In this document: positions 26,495 through 35,353 of the stretch, piece by piece
Layout: each line of letters opens with the position of its first letter
Position numbering within the stretch: position 1 is the stretch's first letter
Origin: Candidatus Methylomirabilis lanthanidiphila
GTDB taxonomy: Bacteria > Methylomirabilota > Methylomirabilia > Methylomirabilales > Methylomirabilaceae
Length of the DNA: 64,000 nt
Assembly: GCA_902196205.1 (NCBI GenBank)
Contig: CABIKM010000015.1
Location: 91,387-155,386 of the forward strand
Reading direction: 5' to 3'
The notes under the pieces: generated by a model
What the model saw: only the letters and a program-made list of their open reading frames with translations
What the model was told of the DNA's origin: nothing
Database searches by the model: none
Program-made: the position numbers and the translations under genes

Positions 26495-26581
26495 GCCGGG
26501 GTGGCGGAACAGGGAGACGCTCGGGACTTAAAATCCTGCGGGCTTCGGCTCATGCGGGTTCGACTCCCGCCCCCGGCACCA
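26495..26581 (+). tRNA. tRNA-Leu (anticodon UAA)
   Basis: Acceptor stem GCCGGGG (26495-26501) pairs with CCCCGGC (26571-26577); discriminator A at 26578 and encoded CCA at 26579-26581. The anticodon loop CTTAAAA (26527-26533) carries TAA at 26529-26531. The T arm is GCGGGTTCGACTCCCGC and the long variable arm is typical of tRNA-Leu. Confidence 0.95.
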
Positions 26582-26723
26582 ATGGTTTCATAAAGTTGGA
26601 CGTTTCCAGTCGAGTAGCCCACATCGTCGCTCCCTACAATGGTCACGGTTTCGTCACAATACCGGCCTTACACTACCCCACCCTCTGCTGATGACATAGG
26701 ATTCTTTTATGAAGGAGGTTGAT

Positions 26724-27032
26724 ATGAAGAAGAGGCTCTTCATGATGGCGGCCTTATTGGTATTGGGTACGACAGTCCCGGCGGTTGGAGTCCGGGCTGA
26801 GGAAGCGGCTCTTGCACTGAAAGCGGGCGCAACGATGCGGGAAGTCCTTTCCGAGTATACCGGGAAGCGAGTCGCACTGAGACTCCAGTCGGGCGACGAG
26901 ATCGAGGGAACAGTAACAATGGTCGGCAACTCCCTGCTGCATCTCACAAAGCTGTCGGGCAAAGAGTTTTACGACGCGGTGGTCAGCATCGACAAGATCA
27001 GCGCGGTGCGGATGAGGGTAAGGGACAAATAA
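26724..27032 (+). CDS. Small secreted protein with Sm/SH3-like beta domain
   Basis: 102 residues from the ATG at 26724, with AAGGAGG at 26711-26717. A signal peptide (about 1-25, ending VRA-EE) precedes a domain reading TGKRVALRLQSGDEIEGTVTMVGNSLLHLT in two adjoining pieces (TGKRVALRLQSGDEIEG; TVTMVGNSLLHLT) and then DAVVSIDKISAVRMRV. The strand order and the G-x-V-x-x-V pattern resemble an LSm/Hfq-like small barrel, here exported. I know of no assigned role for such a protein. It is monocistronic. Confidence 0.65.
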   Translation: MKKRLFMMAALLVLGTTVPAVGVRAEEAALALKAGATMREVLSEYTGKRVALRLQSGDEIEGTVTMVGNSLLHLTKLSGKEFYDAVVSIDKISAVRMRVRDK

Positions 27033-27567
27033 CGGGACATCATCCGAAGAGGGCTGCGCCATCTGAAGGAGGTGCTGCGGGCCGCCGTAAAAGAGGGTGA
27101 GCTCAGTACCGGTGAGGGAACCCTCCGAATCGTGGGCCCATGGCCAGGTGCGCGCGGAGCAGATTCAATAGCATCCGAAGCGCTCCGGCGTCGATCACGT
27201 ACCCATACGTACGCGCCACCCATTGGCCTGCCGGCTATAGCGTACGAACAAAACGGCCAGACGAAAGCGCCTGGCCTTTTGATTATCTTGTCTTCGCTGA
27301 TTGGGAGAGCGGCGGGGTAACGGACACATGAGCCGCCAACACGTGTCCTGTCGCCTCTATCACGACAGTGAAGAAGTTTCTTGCGGACTGCTGAAAAACA
27401 CCATAGAATCCGTCCGAAATCCCCTCCGAGCACTCCCCTGTTCACACGAGGTCATGTATGGCTGGTGATCTTGCCCAACATCGCGTAAGATTGCCCTATC
27501 TCGTTCGCACGATACAGGACAGGTCGAGATAAAGATGTCGGATGCTGAAAGAAATGGAGGGACGGCC
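27033..27567. other. Region without a recognised gene
   Basis: Short open frames on both strands lack codon-like structure, ribosome sites and known motifs. The only structured site is the terminator-like hairpin at 27255-27280. Confidence 0.5.
27255..27280 (+). terminator. Hairpin terminator
   Basis: GGCCAG (27255-27260), a 10-base loop, CTGGCC (27271-27276), then TTTT. It could end transcripts from the secreted-protein gene about 220 bases upstream. Confidence 0.55.
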
Positions 27568-27873
27568 ATGAGGTTAGCGGTGGAACAACAAGCATATCCT
27601 TACATCACAACGAATCGGAGAATCGCGGGAGGTTCCCCCATCATCAAGGGGACCCGCATCACCGTCCGCACCATCGCCGGCTACTACCAGATGGGAATGA
27701 GCGTCGACGAGATACTGACCACCCTGCAACACTTGTCGCCATCACAGGTCCATTCGGCGTTGGCCTACTATTTCGATCATCAGCAAGAGATTGATCGCGA
27801 ATTGGAGGTCTCGACTGATGTCGAACAGTGGAAAAAACAGGCAGTTCCGCATCCCAGAGCGGCGACCACGTGA
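27568..27873 (+). CDS. DUF433-family antitoxin
   Basis: 101 residues; the ATG at 27568 follows GGAGGG and is preferred to that at 27535. The core YITTNRRIAGGSPIIKGTRI and VRTIAGYYQMGMSVDEILTTL, then HLSPSQVHSALAYYFDHQQEI, is the DUF433 helix-turn-helix domain. DUF433 proteins pair with DUF5615 PIN-like toxins. The stop overlaps the next gene (GTGA at 27870-27873). A broken second copy of its 3' part lies at 34268-34541. Confidence 0.85.
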   Translation: MRLAVEQQAYPYITTNRRIAGGSPIIKGTRITVRTIAGYYQMGMSVDEILTTLQHLSPSQVHSALAYYFDHQQEIDRELEVSTDVEQWKKQAVPHPRAATT

Positions 27874-28208
27874 AGGTCCGCCTCTTTCTCGACGAAGATG
27901 TCCATGCCGGCCTTGCCCATGCACTCAACCTGCGAGGTATCGATACGGTACATGCCCAGGGATTGAAGCGAACCGGGCTGGCCGATGCCGAACAGCTTGC
28001 TTACGCGATCAGGCACCGGCGATGCCTTTTCAGCTTCAATGTGAAGGATTTTGTGCTACTCCACAACCTCTATGCCATGGAGCATAGAAGCCATTACGGT
28101 ATCATTGTCTCAAGGCAACTTCCGATCGGTCTGACACTCGCCAGACTTCTGCGCTTCATCGATCAGCGCACCCAGGACGCCATGAAGAACCAGATCGCCT
28201 TCCTGTAG
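27870..28208 (+). CDS. DUF5615 PIN-like toxin
   Basis: 112 residues starting at GTG. VRLFLDEDVHAGLAHALNLRG has the DED acidic pair of the Mut7-C/DUF5615 PIN-like fold. HAQGLKRTGLADAEQLAYAI, RCLFSFNVKDFVLLH and GIIVSRQLPIGLTLARLL follow in family order. A putative nuclease toxin coupled to the DUF433 gene; the pair appears intact. Confidence 0.82.
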   Translation: MKVRLFLDEDVHAGLAHALNLRGIDTVHAQGLKRTGLADAEQLAYAIRHRRCLFSFNVKDFVLLHNLYAMEHRSHYGIIVSRQLPIGLTLARLLRFIDQRTQDAMKNQIAFL

Positions 28209-28249
28209 ATGACTGATGCTGACAAGCAGCGCACTCCGCCAGAGGATGA

Positions 28250-28483
28250 GGGAGATCGAATAAGGCGCTTGAACGATGGGAGATCGAACAGGCGCGGGGG
28301 CTGGCCGCCTATTCGTCAGATCGGTCGGTCAGGCCGCACATGCGCCGAGCCCATGCCCACCTTTATTGGACCGGTCCGGGCAGGACGGAGCCGCGGGTGC
28401 GCTTTCTGCTGCCGATTGCGGTCAAGGGAAAGCCGGTAGAGGAAGAGGCCGCGACGCCCATCATCCAGTTGACACGTGAATGA
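28250..28483 (+). pseudogene. C-terminal remnant of a conserved uncharacterised protein
   Basis: Between in-frame stops at 28247-28249 and 28481-28483 the frame reads SNKALERWEIEQARGLAAY, then VRPHMRRAHAHLYWTGPGR and VRFLLPIAVKGKPVEEEA. The RPH-x-RRAH...W-TGPGR pattern is one I associate with the end of a conserved plasmid- or phage-borne protein family of unknown function. There is no start codon with a ribosome site; an ATG at 28340 lies in the middle of the conserved part. It directly follows the DUF5615 gene. Confidence 0.5.
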
Positions 28484-28935
28484 TCGGGTGCGCGGTGGGT
28501 TATGCTCTCTCCGATGAGTTTTCCTACTTGGGCGCAACGCGCTCGGGGGCGTCATGAGCTGGGTTATTCACTCTACTGTCCCCCGCATAACGACTTGGGA
28601 GCTCAGCCGCCGTGAGGCGAAGCCGAGCGGCGGTCGGGACCGCCTTGTCGAGCTTCCGACCATCGCCACTACCGCTTCCTCAAGACGACTGACGGCGAAT
28701 CGGAGCGGGGATGAGGGGGAGTGGAAGGATGTCTTGGGTAACGACCTTACTTTTGCCCATAAGGAATGGTGGGGCGACAAACCGGGAAAGGTGAACAACC
28801 CCAAAACCGTTCGCCGGCGCGCGCGCTACGCTGGGCGATCCGAAGCATCATCGCTGCCCCGCATCGCGGACAAGAGGTCTTCGGATGAGTCTTGGATGGC
28901 TCCGATATCGCAGAGGCTCCAGTCACCCCGATCCT
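28484..28935. other. Region without a recognised gene
   Basis: A 438-base open frame exists on the plus strand but its product is rich in Arg/Ser, has no familiar motif and lacks a ribosome site. I see no hairpin terminator or RNA gene. Confidence 0.4.
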
Positions 28936-29661
28936 TCAGGGTCGCCGGATCGTTATCGGCAGTTGAACCTCGTGGACCTTGTTCGTCGTGATGTCGAAGA
29001 CCTTAATCCTGACGGACGTATACGGTTGCCACGTGAGGTAGACGAAGCCGTGTTCGATATTGCCTGGCGCGATGACCCGATCTCCGAAGTCCTGCGCGGC
29101 TAATTCTCGCTTGAATCGCGATGTAATGGTATCGGAGGTCCCTTCCGCGACACCGCCAACCCCACCAACCGCCCCGCCGACCGCCGCTCCGGTAGCGGCC
29201 CCCTCTCCTCCGCCAGCTGCGCCTCCAATTGCGGCTCCGGCAGCAGCCCCGGCCAACGCCCCAACAGCGAGGCCCGTTGCGGCCGTGGTCCCGATCGAAG
29301 ATTCCCGCACCCGCTGGGACGCCTGGTGAAGGGTATAGGCCCCGGCGAACTCCCCGCCTGCGGTCATCCCGAAGATCTGCGCTGCGTTGATTTCGAATTC
29401 GTGGGACCCGGTATTCCTGGCGATGAGGTGGAGCGGCAGGACCTCAGCCGTGCGGAGATCGGTCCCAAAGACCCGCGTCGAGTGCTCCTCGGTATCCACT
29501 GGATCGACCGCCAGCACCAATCCTTCGATCCGGGTCGACGACGGATACGACTCCGGGGGCCGAAACGGGGTAACGGTGGTCCGTAAGGGCGCCGCACACC
29601 CGGCGCCGATCAGGAGCCCGAGCGCCACACACGCAGTGAGTACGGTCGATCGTATCGTCAT
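28936..29661 (-). CDS. Glycine-zipper lipoprotein
   Basis: 241 residues from the ATG at 29661 (GGAGG upstream). Lipobox LIGAGC at about residue 20; an N-terminal beta-rich domain (STRIEGLVLAVDPVDT, LPLHLIARNTGSHEFEINA); then a Gly/Ala-rich membrane-inserting segment with G-x3-G repeats (LAVGALAGAAAGAAIGGA, AAVGGAVGGVGGV); then a beta-rich tail (GFVYLTWQPYTSVRIKVFD). Such proteins sit in the outer membrane. It overlaps the upstream lipoprotein gene by four bases, so the two are likely partners. Confidence 0.75.
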   Translation of the reverse strand: MTIRSTVLTACVALGLLIGAGCAAPLRTTVTPFRPPESYPSSTRIEGLVLAVDPVDTEEHSTRVFGTDLRTAEVLPLHLIARNTGSHEFEINAAQIFGMTAGGEFAGAYTLHQASQRVRESSIGTTAATGLAVGALAGAAAGAAIGGAAGGGEGAATGAAVGGAVGGVGGVAEGTSDTITSRFKRELAAQDFGDRVIAPGNIEHGFVYLTWQPYTSVRIKVFDITTNKVHEVQLPITIRRP

Positions 29662-30353
29662 GTCATCCTCCGTTGCTCCCACTCGTGCAGGTACCGCCGC
29701 ATGTTGGGAGACTGGGTCATCTGCTTGATCAAATCCGCTACCGTATTGTCGATCGCCGATTCAACCCCCAGTGCGATCTGCCGCGCCGCTTCTTCCTCGG
29801 TGAGCATGCGCGACTGCCCTTCCCCTTGGCCTTCTGACCGCGCCGCTCCCACCCAGATGATCGTACCTTGCGCATCGCGCAGCTCAGCCCGCACGACAAG
29901 GCGCGCAAAGGAACTGGTGGTCACGGTGGCGAAGCCTGGTTTGATCTCGAAGGTCATGTCGGCATCCTGCAGGGTGACCGTCATCACTGCGTCGGGAGGC
30001 GGGTCGGGTTTGGTCTGCAGGCTTTTGAGGATCACCACACGATTGAACTGATACGACAGCGCTTTCAAGAGCTTGACGGTAAACGCGTGACCGGCCGGAA
30101 ATTCGTACTTGGTGAATTTATATTCCCCGCTTAGTTTCAGGTCTCGCACCTTCGGTTCAATGTAGACCGCGATTGCGGCATTGCGCTGATACAGCTCCCC
30201 CATGTTTTCGATCGCCGGCAGACCGAGACTCGTACTGAGATGGGGGGTTTGAACGCTCGTACAGCCCGTCAGCATGAGAAGGAGAAGGGTAGCAATGAGA
30301 CCTGACAGCCGAGTGACACGATAAGGCCAAGCATGATTGGTCGTGGTAGCCAT
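29658..30353 (-). CDS. Outer-membrane lipoprotein, YajG/LptE-like size
   Basis: 231 residues from the ATG at 30353 with AGGAGGG eight bases upstream. Lipobox LMLTGC; the mature protein has a beta-alpha-beta pattern (AAIAVYIEPKVRDLKLSGEY, VMTVTLQDADMTFEIKPGF, RLVVRAELRDAQGTIIWVG) and a helical end. The general plan resembles the YajG / CsgG-partner type of lipoproteins that form rings with DUF-type partners. Function is not assignable. First gene of a two-gene lipoprotein operon. Confidence 0.7.
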   Translation of the reverse strand: MATTTNHAWPYRVTRLSGLIATLLLLMLTGCTSVQTPHLSTSLGLPAIENMGELYQRNAAIAVYIEPKVRDLKLSGEYKFTKYEFPAGHAFTVKLLKALSYQFNRVVILKSLQTKPDPPPDAVMTVTLQDADMTFEIKPGFATVTTSSFARLVVRAELRDAQGTIIWVGAARSEGQGEGQSRMLTEEEAARQIALGVESAIDNTVADLIKQMTQSPNMRRYLHEWEQRRMT

Positions 30354-30553
30354 AACCAACCCTCCTATGGTATCTCAGTGTGAAATGGCAGCCAACATCT
30401 TCCCAGGGAACACTCCCTTACAATGGACTCCACTATCATGACATTGTAGTACAACAGCCTGGACTTTCAGAGAACTTTTCGATAAGGTTGCAGCCACCAT
30501 TCAAGGCCAAGTCGAATCTAACGAGGCGAGCGGACACTACGGAGGCATGAGAG

Positions 30554-30931
30554 ATGGTATCAGGAGGCGATCAGCAGGAACACTACAGGCAGATGGGGTA
30601 TCGAATAGCCGGAGACGGAGCGGTGGAGTTCTACTATGTGGCGTTTCGCACCCACAAACAGACGAAACAGCGAGAGCTCTGCTTGAACGGGCTATTTTCC
30701 TGGTCCAATGATCTGCACGATCCCGCTCGGACTCTTCACAACCTACCTGAGCAGGATCACGCCTATCGCTACTCGCGCCTCGGTCCCTACCCTAATCGGT
30801 CGCAGGCGGAGCAGAAGGCAATCGAATTGGCCATCCAGACCTCCGGTGACGCGACGGGCTATGGAATCTGGGGGACTGGGGGCCTTGGCGACATCGGCAA
30901 CGCCGACTATCGACAGCCGTGGTTCCGGTAA
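30554..30931 (+). CDS. Hypothetical protein
   Basis: 125 residues with a CGGAGG site 14 bases before the ATG. Soluble, rich in Tyr/Gln/His (YYVAFRTHKQTKQRELCLNG, YRYSRLGPYPNRSQAEQKA). No motif I recognise. The codon pattern looks genuine. It stands alone before the degraded brxL region. Confidence 0.45.
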   Translation: MVSGGDQQEHYRQMGYRIAGDGAVEFYYVAFRTHKQTKQRELCLNGLFSWSNDLHDPARTLHNLPEQDHAYRYSRLGPYPNRSQAEQKAIELAIQTSGDATGYGIWGTGGLGDIGNADYRQPWFR

Positions 30932-31236
30932 CACACCGACGGCTACGCAAGCGCATATTACAGATCGAGCATCCGGCACGCCGCAGTTAGGTTCATGATG
31001 CGAAATGCGCGCTTGGTCGCCACAGTCTCCGCCCCCGCTCAGTACTGGCCCACGATTCCCGCGCTCGTGGGTCCCGGGTATCCGACGTCTTTGGTGGCGG
31101 TTGCAGAAGAGCGGGGCGTGATGTGCATTGAGACGCTCGTCGAGCAAACCGTTCCTCGGCTCCAGTACACAGAACGGCTCCTCCCTCGTTAGCCTTCGAG
31201 GAGTCGATCGGGTTCTGGAGATCTTCGTTCATCTTC
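30932..31236. other. Region without a recognised gene
   Basis: Only short frames with no motif. It ends at the boundary of the 918-base brxL repeat. Confidence 0.4.
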
Positions 31237-32154
31237 GCCCGAGCAACGGGTTACCGTCTCACCGATGGGCACACGATCTCCCAGGAATGGAAATCTACAC
31301 CCCGGAACTCCTCGGGTTTCATTATCGCCAGTTGGTCGATGACTCGTTTCCGCATTTCCACGGAAAAGTCAATGAGCGGGGCGATCTCGTTACGGGTCAT
31401 AGACTCGGGAGTGCGGTGCGGATAGAGCAGTTTGAGCAGGCCGGCGGCGGTCTTCTTGATGGCATCCTGGTTGCGCCCTGTCATGCCCTTCATGTCCACG
31501 CAGGCGGACACGTGGGTCTGGACATTCCGCCGCCGGAGTTCAGCGAAGATCTCGGCCATGTCGTCGGTCAGGAATCCGTAACCCGTGGCGTAGTTCTCCG
31601 GACGGATCTTGGGCATCTCCCAGCCCGGCAAATAGGCATGGATGCGGTCGAGGAATGCGGCATCCTGCAATTCCGCCGGTAGAACCTCGAAGAGATGCCT
31701 GTACGTGGCGTCTGCCTGTTTCCTCTCCAGATCGGTGTCGATGTCCCCCCCAGCACAATCGAGCACTGAGCAGAAAACTCCTGGTCCCCCCGGCTGAACT
31801 TACCGGTCTGCATATAGTCCTTCAGGACGCTGATGCTGGACTCGGCATCATCAAAGCGGGTGTTGGCGATTTCATCGAAGAACACGACGTGTTTGAGGCC
31901 AATGACGCCCAGCTTGCGGGTTCCCTTATTGTAAAAGAGTGTTGCCGGCGTCGCCTTGCCCCCTGACACGACGAATGAGCGGTTGGATGTATTGCGGAAG
32001 GTGTAGGTCTTGCCCGTTTCCCGCGGCCCCAGTTCGATCAGGTTGTAGTTGGATTCGACAAACGGCACCAACCGAAGGAGCATCAGCATCTTCGTCCGGC
32101 GGTCGAAACGGACCGGATTGAAACCGATAGGGAGGCGCCAACGAGCAATCAGCG
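31237..32154. repeat. Direct repeat, copy 1 (brxL fragment)
   Basis: About 918 bases nearly identical to 38077-38995 in the same orientation; I see about a dozen scattered differences. Both begin GCCCGAGCAACGGG and end ACGAGCAATCAGCG, and the flanks differ completely outside these points. Copy 1 lacks one T in the run at 31744, relative to copy 2. Confidence 0.9.
31251..32154 (-). pseudogene. brxL: brxL internal fragment, copy 1, frameshifted
   Basis: Translates to the central AAA+ region of BrxL, the Lon-like protein of BREX phage-defence systems: LRLVPFVESNYNLIELGPRE, TGKTYTFRNTSNRSFVVSGG, KHVVFFDEIANTRF and, in a second frame, LDRIHAYLPGWEMPKIRPEN. A one-base deletion near 31744-31751 splits the frame. 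The N-terminal roughly 190 residues and the C-terminal Lon-protease domain of a full BrxL are missing. At its 5' end the sequence joins an unrelated HD-domain remnant on the opposite strand. It cannot encode a working protein. Confidence 0.88.
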
Positions 32155-32764
32155 CAGCGCACGCGCTCGTGATCCGAAACATGGATCTGGTCGAGCAGAG
32201 CCGCCAGAATGAGTCTACGCCCCTGGACAACGACTTCGCCCGGCTCGCTGATCTTATCAGACAGATTCAGGTCCCCTACCGGGAGCTCGTGGAACGGGCC
32301 ATCAATGATCCATCGTGTTGGACGAGGTTCTGCCGCGCCCCGGCGTCTACCGACCACCACCATGCCCACGTCGGGGGGCTCTTGCGTCACACGATCGAGG
32401 TAATGGAGTTTGGGATCAAACCGCTGCCGCTGCTGCCGGTTAAGGTAAACCCCAGTCTGCTGCTGACGGCCGGGCTCTTTCACGATCTGGGTAAGATCGA
32501 CGCCTACACGGAACATGCCCCCTACGCGCTCACCCCGTTGGGGAAGGCATGGGGACATCAGGTGCTCGGGCTCCGCGGTACCTCTTGCCGCTGCTGGAGC
32601 ACACTCCGTCCCTGCCCCCTGAGGCCGGAGGTCGGCTGCTTTCCGCGCTCCGCCTGATTCCTTCTCAGCGCGCCTCGTCGATCCCGCCAGAGCAAGAGAT
32701 ACTCGCCACCTTGGACGGGCTGAGTGGCCAGTTATCTCGGATAGGCCGTTTGATGGCGGCCTAA
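32155..32764 (+). pseudogene. HD-domain protein remnant (YhaM/TraI_2-like), frameshifted
   Basis: Frame 1 reads FARLADLIRQIQVPYRELV, then HHHAHVGGLLRHTIEVMEFG and LLLTAGLFHDLGKIDAYTEH, giving the HD-superfamily His and His-Asp ligands. After about 32565 the match continues one frame over as RYLLPLLEHTPSLPPEAGG to the stop at 32764. The N-terminus is cut by the brxL repeat boundary. Such HD domains occur in 3'-5' exoribonucleases (YhaM) and in relaxase-linked TraI_2 proteins of integrative elements; the latter fits a mobile context. Confidence 0.7.
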
Positions 32765-32950
32765 ACGACGCGCTCACAACAGCATGATCGACTCAACGTC
32801 GGTCTTGCGCATTGATCGGGACAGTATGCACGATACCTTCACCTGATGCAGATACAGACAGTCGTGGCACAGCAGGAACACCAGAAGGAGTACAGGCACG
32901 GTCGCGGGGTACGGAGGCGGAATACGATTGACCGGCGGCTAATTATTTCC

Positions 32951-32979
32951 ATTATCTACTAGCTGATTAGGTGTATAAT
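32951..32979 (+). promoter_or_regulatory. Palindromic promoter of the fic gene
   Basis: TATAAT at 32974-32979 ends seven bases before the ATG at 32987, so transcription would start at or next to the start codon. The 29 bases from ATTATCTAC to GTGTATAAT form an imperfect dyad (7 of 9 outer bases), a possible operator. The -35 (TTATCT, 32952-32957) is weak. Confidence 0.5.
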
Positions 32980-32986
32980 CACTGCT

Positions 32987-34147
32987 ATGTTCCTGCCATA
33001 CGACGCGACAGCCGTCCTCGATCTGACCGAGGAACTCAACCGCTGGAAAACCCAGCTCGACTACCGGGGTCCGGTGCCCCGGACATGGGCTGGTCGTCTT
33101 CGCCGCGATCTCGAGGCGGAGGCTGTTGCTGCGTCCACCTCGATGGAAGGAGTCCCGGTCACGGTCGAAGAGGTGCGCCACATCCTCGTCGGCGACCGCC
33201 CCGCGCAGACGCGCGAAGAGGACGCGGCCCTCGTCCGCGGGTACCGTGATGCGATGAGCTTCGTCCTGCGCCGCGCCGACGATGCGGCGTTCAGGTGGGA
33301 TCGCGAGCTTCTCGTTGGTCTGCATGATCGCATCCTCGCCGGCCACTGGGGTGCGGGCGCCGGTCGGTTCCGAACCGGGGTGGCGCATCTCGTCGACAAT
33401 CGCACCGGTCAGCTCGTGTTTCAGCCGCCGGCTGCTGAGGAGGTCCCCGAACTCGTCGATCGCGCGTGTGCCTCCATCGACAGGGGACTGGAGCATCCTG
33501 CCATCGGTGCCGCATGGATCCACGTGGCGATTGCTGCGATTCATCCGTTCACGGACGGGAACGGCCGCGCTGCACGCGTCGTCGCCTCGCTGGCGATGTA
33601 CCGTGGGGGTTTCAAGCTACCCGAATTTACCTCGCTCGAAGAATGGTGGGGACGCCACCTGTCCGACTACTATGCGAGCTTCCACTGTCTGGGAGCGGCC
33701 TTCGACCCGACGGCCGATGTGACGCCCTTCATCCGAGCGCACCTGGAGGCCCAGCTTCATCAGGTGCGGGCGCTTGACCTGCGGGAACGTGTGCAGCATA
33801 GGATTTGGACGGCGATCGAAGAGGCGGTCACGGCTGCGGGCCTCGATCCGCGCCTGGCCAACGCCGTATGGGATGCCTTCTTTGGCCGGAGCGTGACCCC
33901 CCGGTACTACCGGCCCCTCGCGGATGTGAGCGTGGCGACGGCAACGAAGGATCTCGCCATGGCCGTCGCCGCCGGTCTGCTGCGGCCGGTCGGCCGGGCG
34001 AGGTCCCGCACCTATCAGGCAGGCGAGGCACTGTACGCGCGAATCGGTGCAGCCCTCGGCGTCCCAGTCGCAGAGTCTGGCGAGCCGGCGCGTGGGACGA
34101 TCATCGGCGAACTCACGAAGCGGGTGGCGTCGGAACGGCCACGGTAG
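32987..34147 (+). CDS. Fic-domain protein (AMPylator type) with inhibitory helix
   Basis: 386 residues. Fic motif HPFTDGNGR at 186-194 is complete. STSMEG at 50-55 is the (S/T)xxxE(G/N) inhibitory motif, here N-terminal as in class II Fic proteins, so activity is probably self-restrained. A C-terminal winged-helix region (about 290-370, YYRPLADVSVATATKDLAMA, YQAGEALYARIGA) follows. Fic enzymes transfer AMP or other nucleotides onto proteins. The gene is intact amid pseudogenes and probably read from a leaderless message. Confidence 0.88.
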   Translation: MFLPYDATAVLDLTEELNRWKTQLDYRGPVPRTWAGRLRRDLEAEAVAASTSMEGVPVTVEEVRHILVGDRPAQTREEDAALVRGYRDAMSFVLRRADDAAFRWDRELLVGLHDRILAGHWGAGAGRFRTGVAHLVDNRTGQLVFQPPAAEEVPELVDRACASIDRGLEHPAIGAAWIHVAIAAIHPFTDGNGRAARVVASLAMYRGGFKLPEFTSLEEWWGRHLSDYYASFHCLGAAFDPTADVTPFIRAHLEAQLHQVRALDLRERVQHRIWTAIEEAVTAAGLDPRLANAVWDAFFGRSVTPRYYRPLADVSVATATKDLAMAVAAGLLRPVGRARSRTYQAGEALYARIGAALGVPVAESGEPARGTIIGELTKRVASERPR

Positions 34148-34267
34148 GATAATCCACCTATTTCGGCCAGGCAACCGCAAGGAATCCGCCCGGTACGTGC
34201 CGGCCCGGCGCTGAAGCTCCTGTCTCTTGTTGACAAGCACAGCATCACGGCGGCGGCCTAAATATCG

Positions 34268-34541
34268 CTATCGCAGGTCCATTCAGCGTTAGGAGGCGTC
34301 AACAATTAACATTTACATCTACTAAAGCTAAAGCAACAAACCCCCCTTCATCCCTCTTTCGAAAGGGGGAAAGAGGGGGGTTTGTGCATTGTTCGGGTCA
34401 TGAATATGTACATGTTATTCTTTGACGCTGCCTTAGCTCACTATTTCGATCATCAGCAAGAGATCGACCGCGAACCGGAGGTCTCGACTGATGCCGAACA
34501 GTGGAAACAACAGGTAGTTCCGCATCCCAGAGCGGCGACCA
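34268..34541 (+). pseudogene. Second copy of DUF433 gene, interrupted
   Basis: 34268-34292 matches the DUF433 gene near 27745-27770 (CAGGTCCATTC core), and 34432-34541 matches its last 110 bases (ending CCCAGAGCGGCGACCAC), giving HYFDHQQEIDREPEVSTDAE. Between them about 140 unrelated bases are inserted, including the hairpin element at 34336-34385. An ATG at 34394 or TTG at 34382 can open a short frame but no complete domain is encoded. Confidence 0.75.
34336..34385. repeat. C/G-tract inverted-repeat element
   Basis: ACAAACCCCCC (34336-34346) and GGGGGGTTTGT (34375-34385) are perfect 11-base inverted repeats around a CTTTCGAAAG core. Same family as the element inside folC. It interrupts the DUF433 copy. 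Confidence 0.85.
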
Positions 34542-34655
34542 CGCCGCAGCCAGCTCAACAGACTGCTTGATCCCACCACCTACTCCGTCACGTTGGAGAC
34601 ACTGACCCGCGCGGCCCACGCCGTCGGACGTCAGGTGAAGCTGGAACTGGTTTAG
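34539..34655 (+). pseudogene. XRE antitoxin, C-terminal fragment
   Basis: The frame ending at 34655 reads RRSQLNRLLDPTTYSVTLET and RAAHAVGRQVKLELV, the last helix and strand of a HigA-type antitoxin. It has no start codon and no N-terminal helix-turn-helix. It is joined directly to the end of the DUF433 copy, which shows a fusion by deletion or insertion. Confidence 0.65.
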
Positions 34656-35034
34656 GGCGACGAGCTGGGTATCAACCAGCGACGACCCCCGCCATTCGAT
34701 GCCGATCCCTGAAGCATCTATGACACGTAATGGGCCGAGCCGTTCCTCGCTTCCCGTCTCCGAACTCGCCTGGCGTCAGATCGTCTCAACGGTAGCCGCC
34801 CCGTTATTCATCTGTCTACAGCATCTCCGACCTTGTGGCGTTGATGGCCTGGCTTCGGTCAGGCGGTGAGGTATACAAATGGATGAAGGGTATAAAGAGG
34901 GGCCACAGGTAAGTGGCACACGGAAACCCTTGACAAGCTCTTAGAACGGCTGGAGAATCGCAGGTATTGCAAGCGTTCGAAGGAACCCATCTGAATCTCA
35001 GGCCGGGCGCGGGAATGCAATCGGCACAATCAAC
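34656..35034. other. Region without a recognised gene
   Basis: Only short frames. One on the plus strand near 34917-34995 reads ETLDKLLERLENRRY, perhaps a further fragment, but too short to name. Confidence 0.4.
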
Positions 35035-35037
35035 CGT

Positions 35038-35107
35038 GCCGATGTACTCAACCTGCGAGGTATCGCTACAGTACATATCCAGGGATTGAAGCAAACCGGA
35101 CGAGCCC
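35038..35107 (+). pseudogene. DUF5615 toxin fragment, second copy
   Basis: About 70 bases match 27919-27986 of the DUF5615 gene (LNLRGI-T-VH-QGLK encoded), with several substitutions. With the DUF433 copy at 34268-34541 this shows that the whole pair was once duplicated here. Confidence 0.65.
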
Positions 35108-35110
35108 TAA

Positions 35111-35299
<189 letters not shown>

Positions 35300-35353
35300 G
35301 CGATGGCGGGTCGGATTGAATATCGGCCAGGAAAGGAGTGGTTAAAGAGGGAA

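Noticed and set aside
28554..28991. 145-codon plus-strand frame
   Set aside because: No ribosome site, low-complexity Arg/Ser composition, and it overlaps the end of the convergent glycine-zipper lipoprotein gene.
31128..31682. Plus-strand frame of 184 codons
   Set aside because: It is antisense to brxL copy 1 and the same frame recurs only because the segment is duplicated.
34382..34570. Possible 62-residue gene
   Set aside because: Its second half is the tail of the DUF433 gene in a broken copy; the first half derives from the hairpin insert. Treated as pseudogene.
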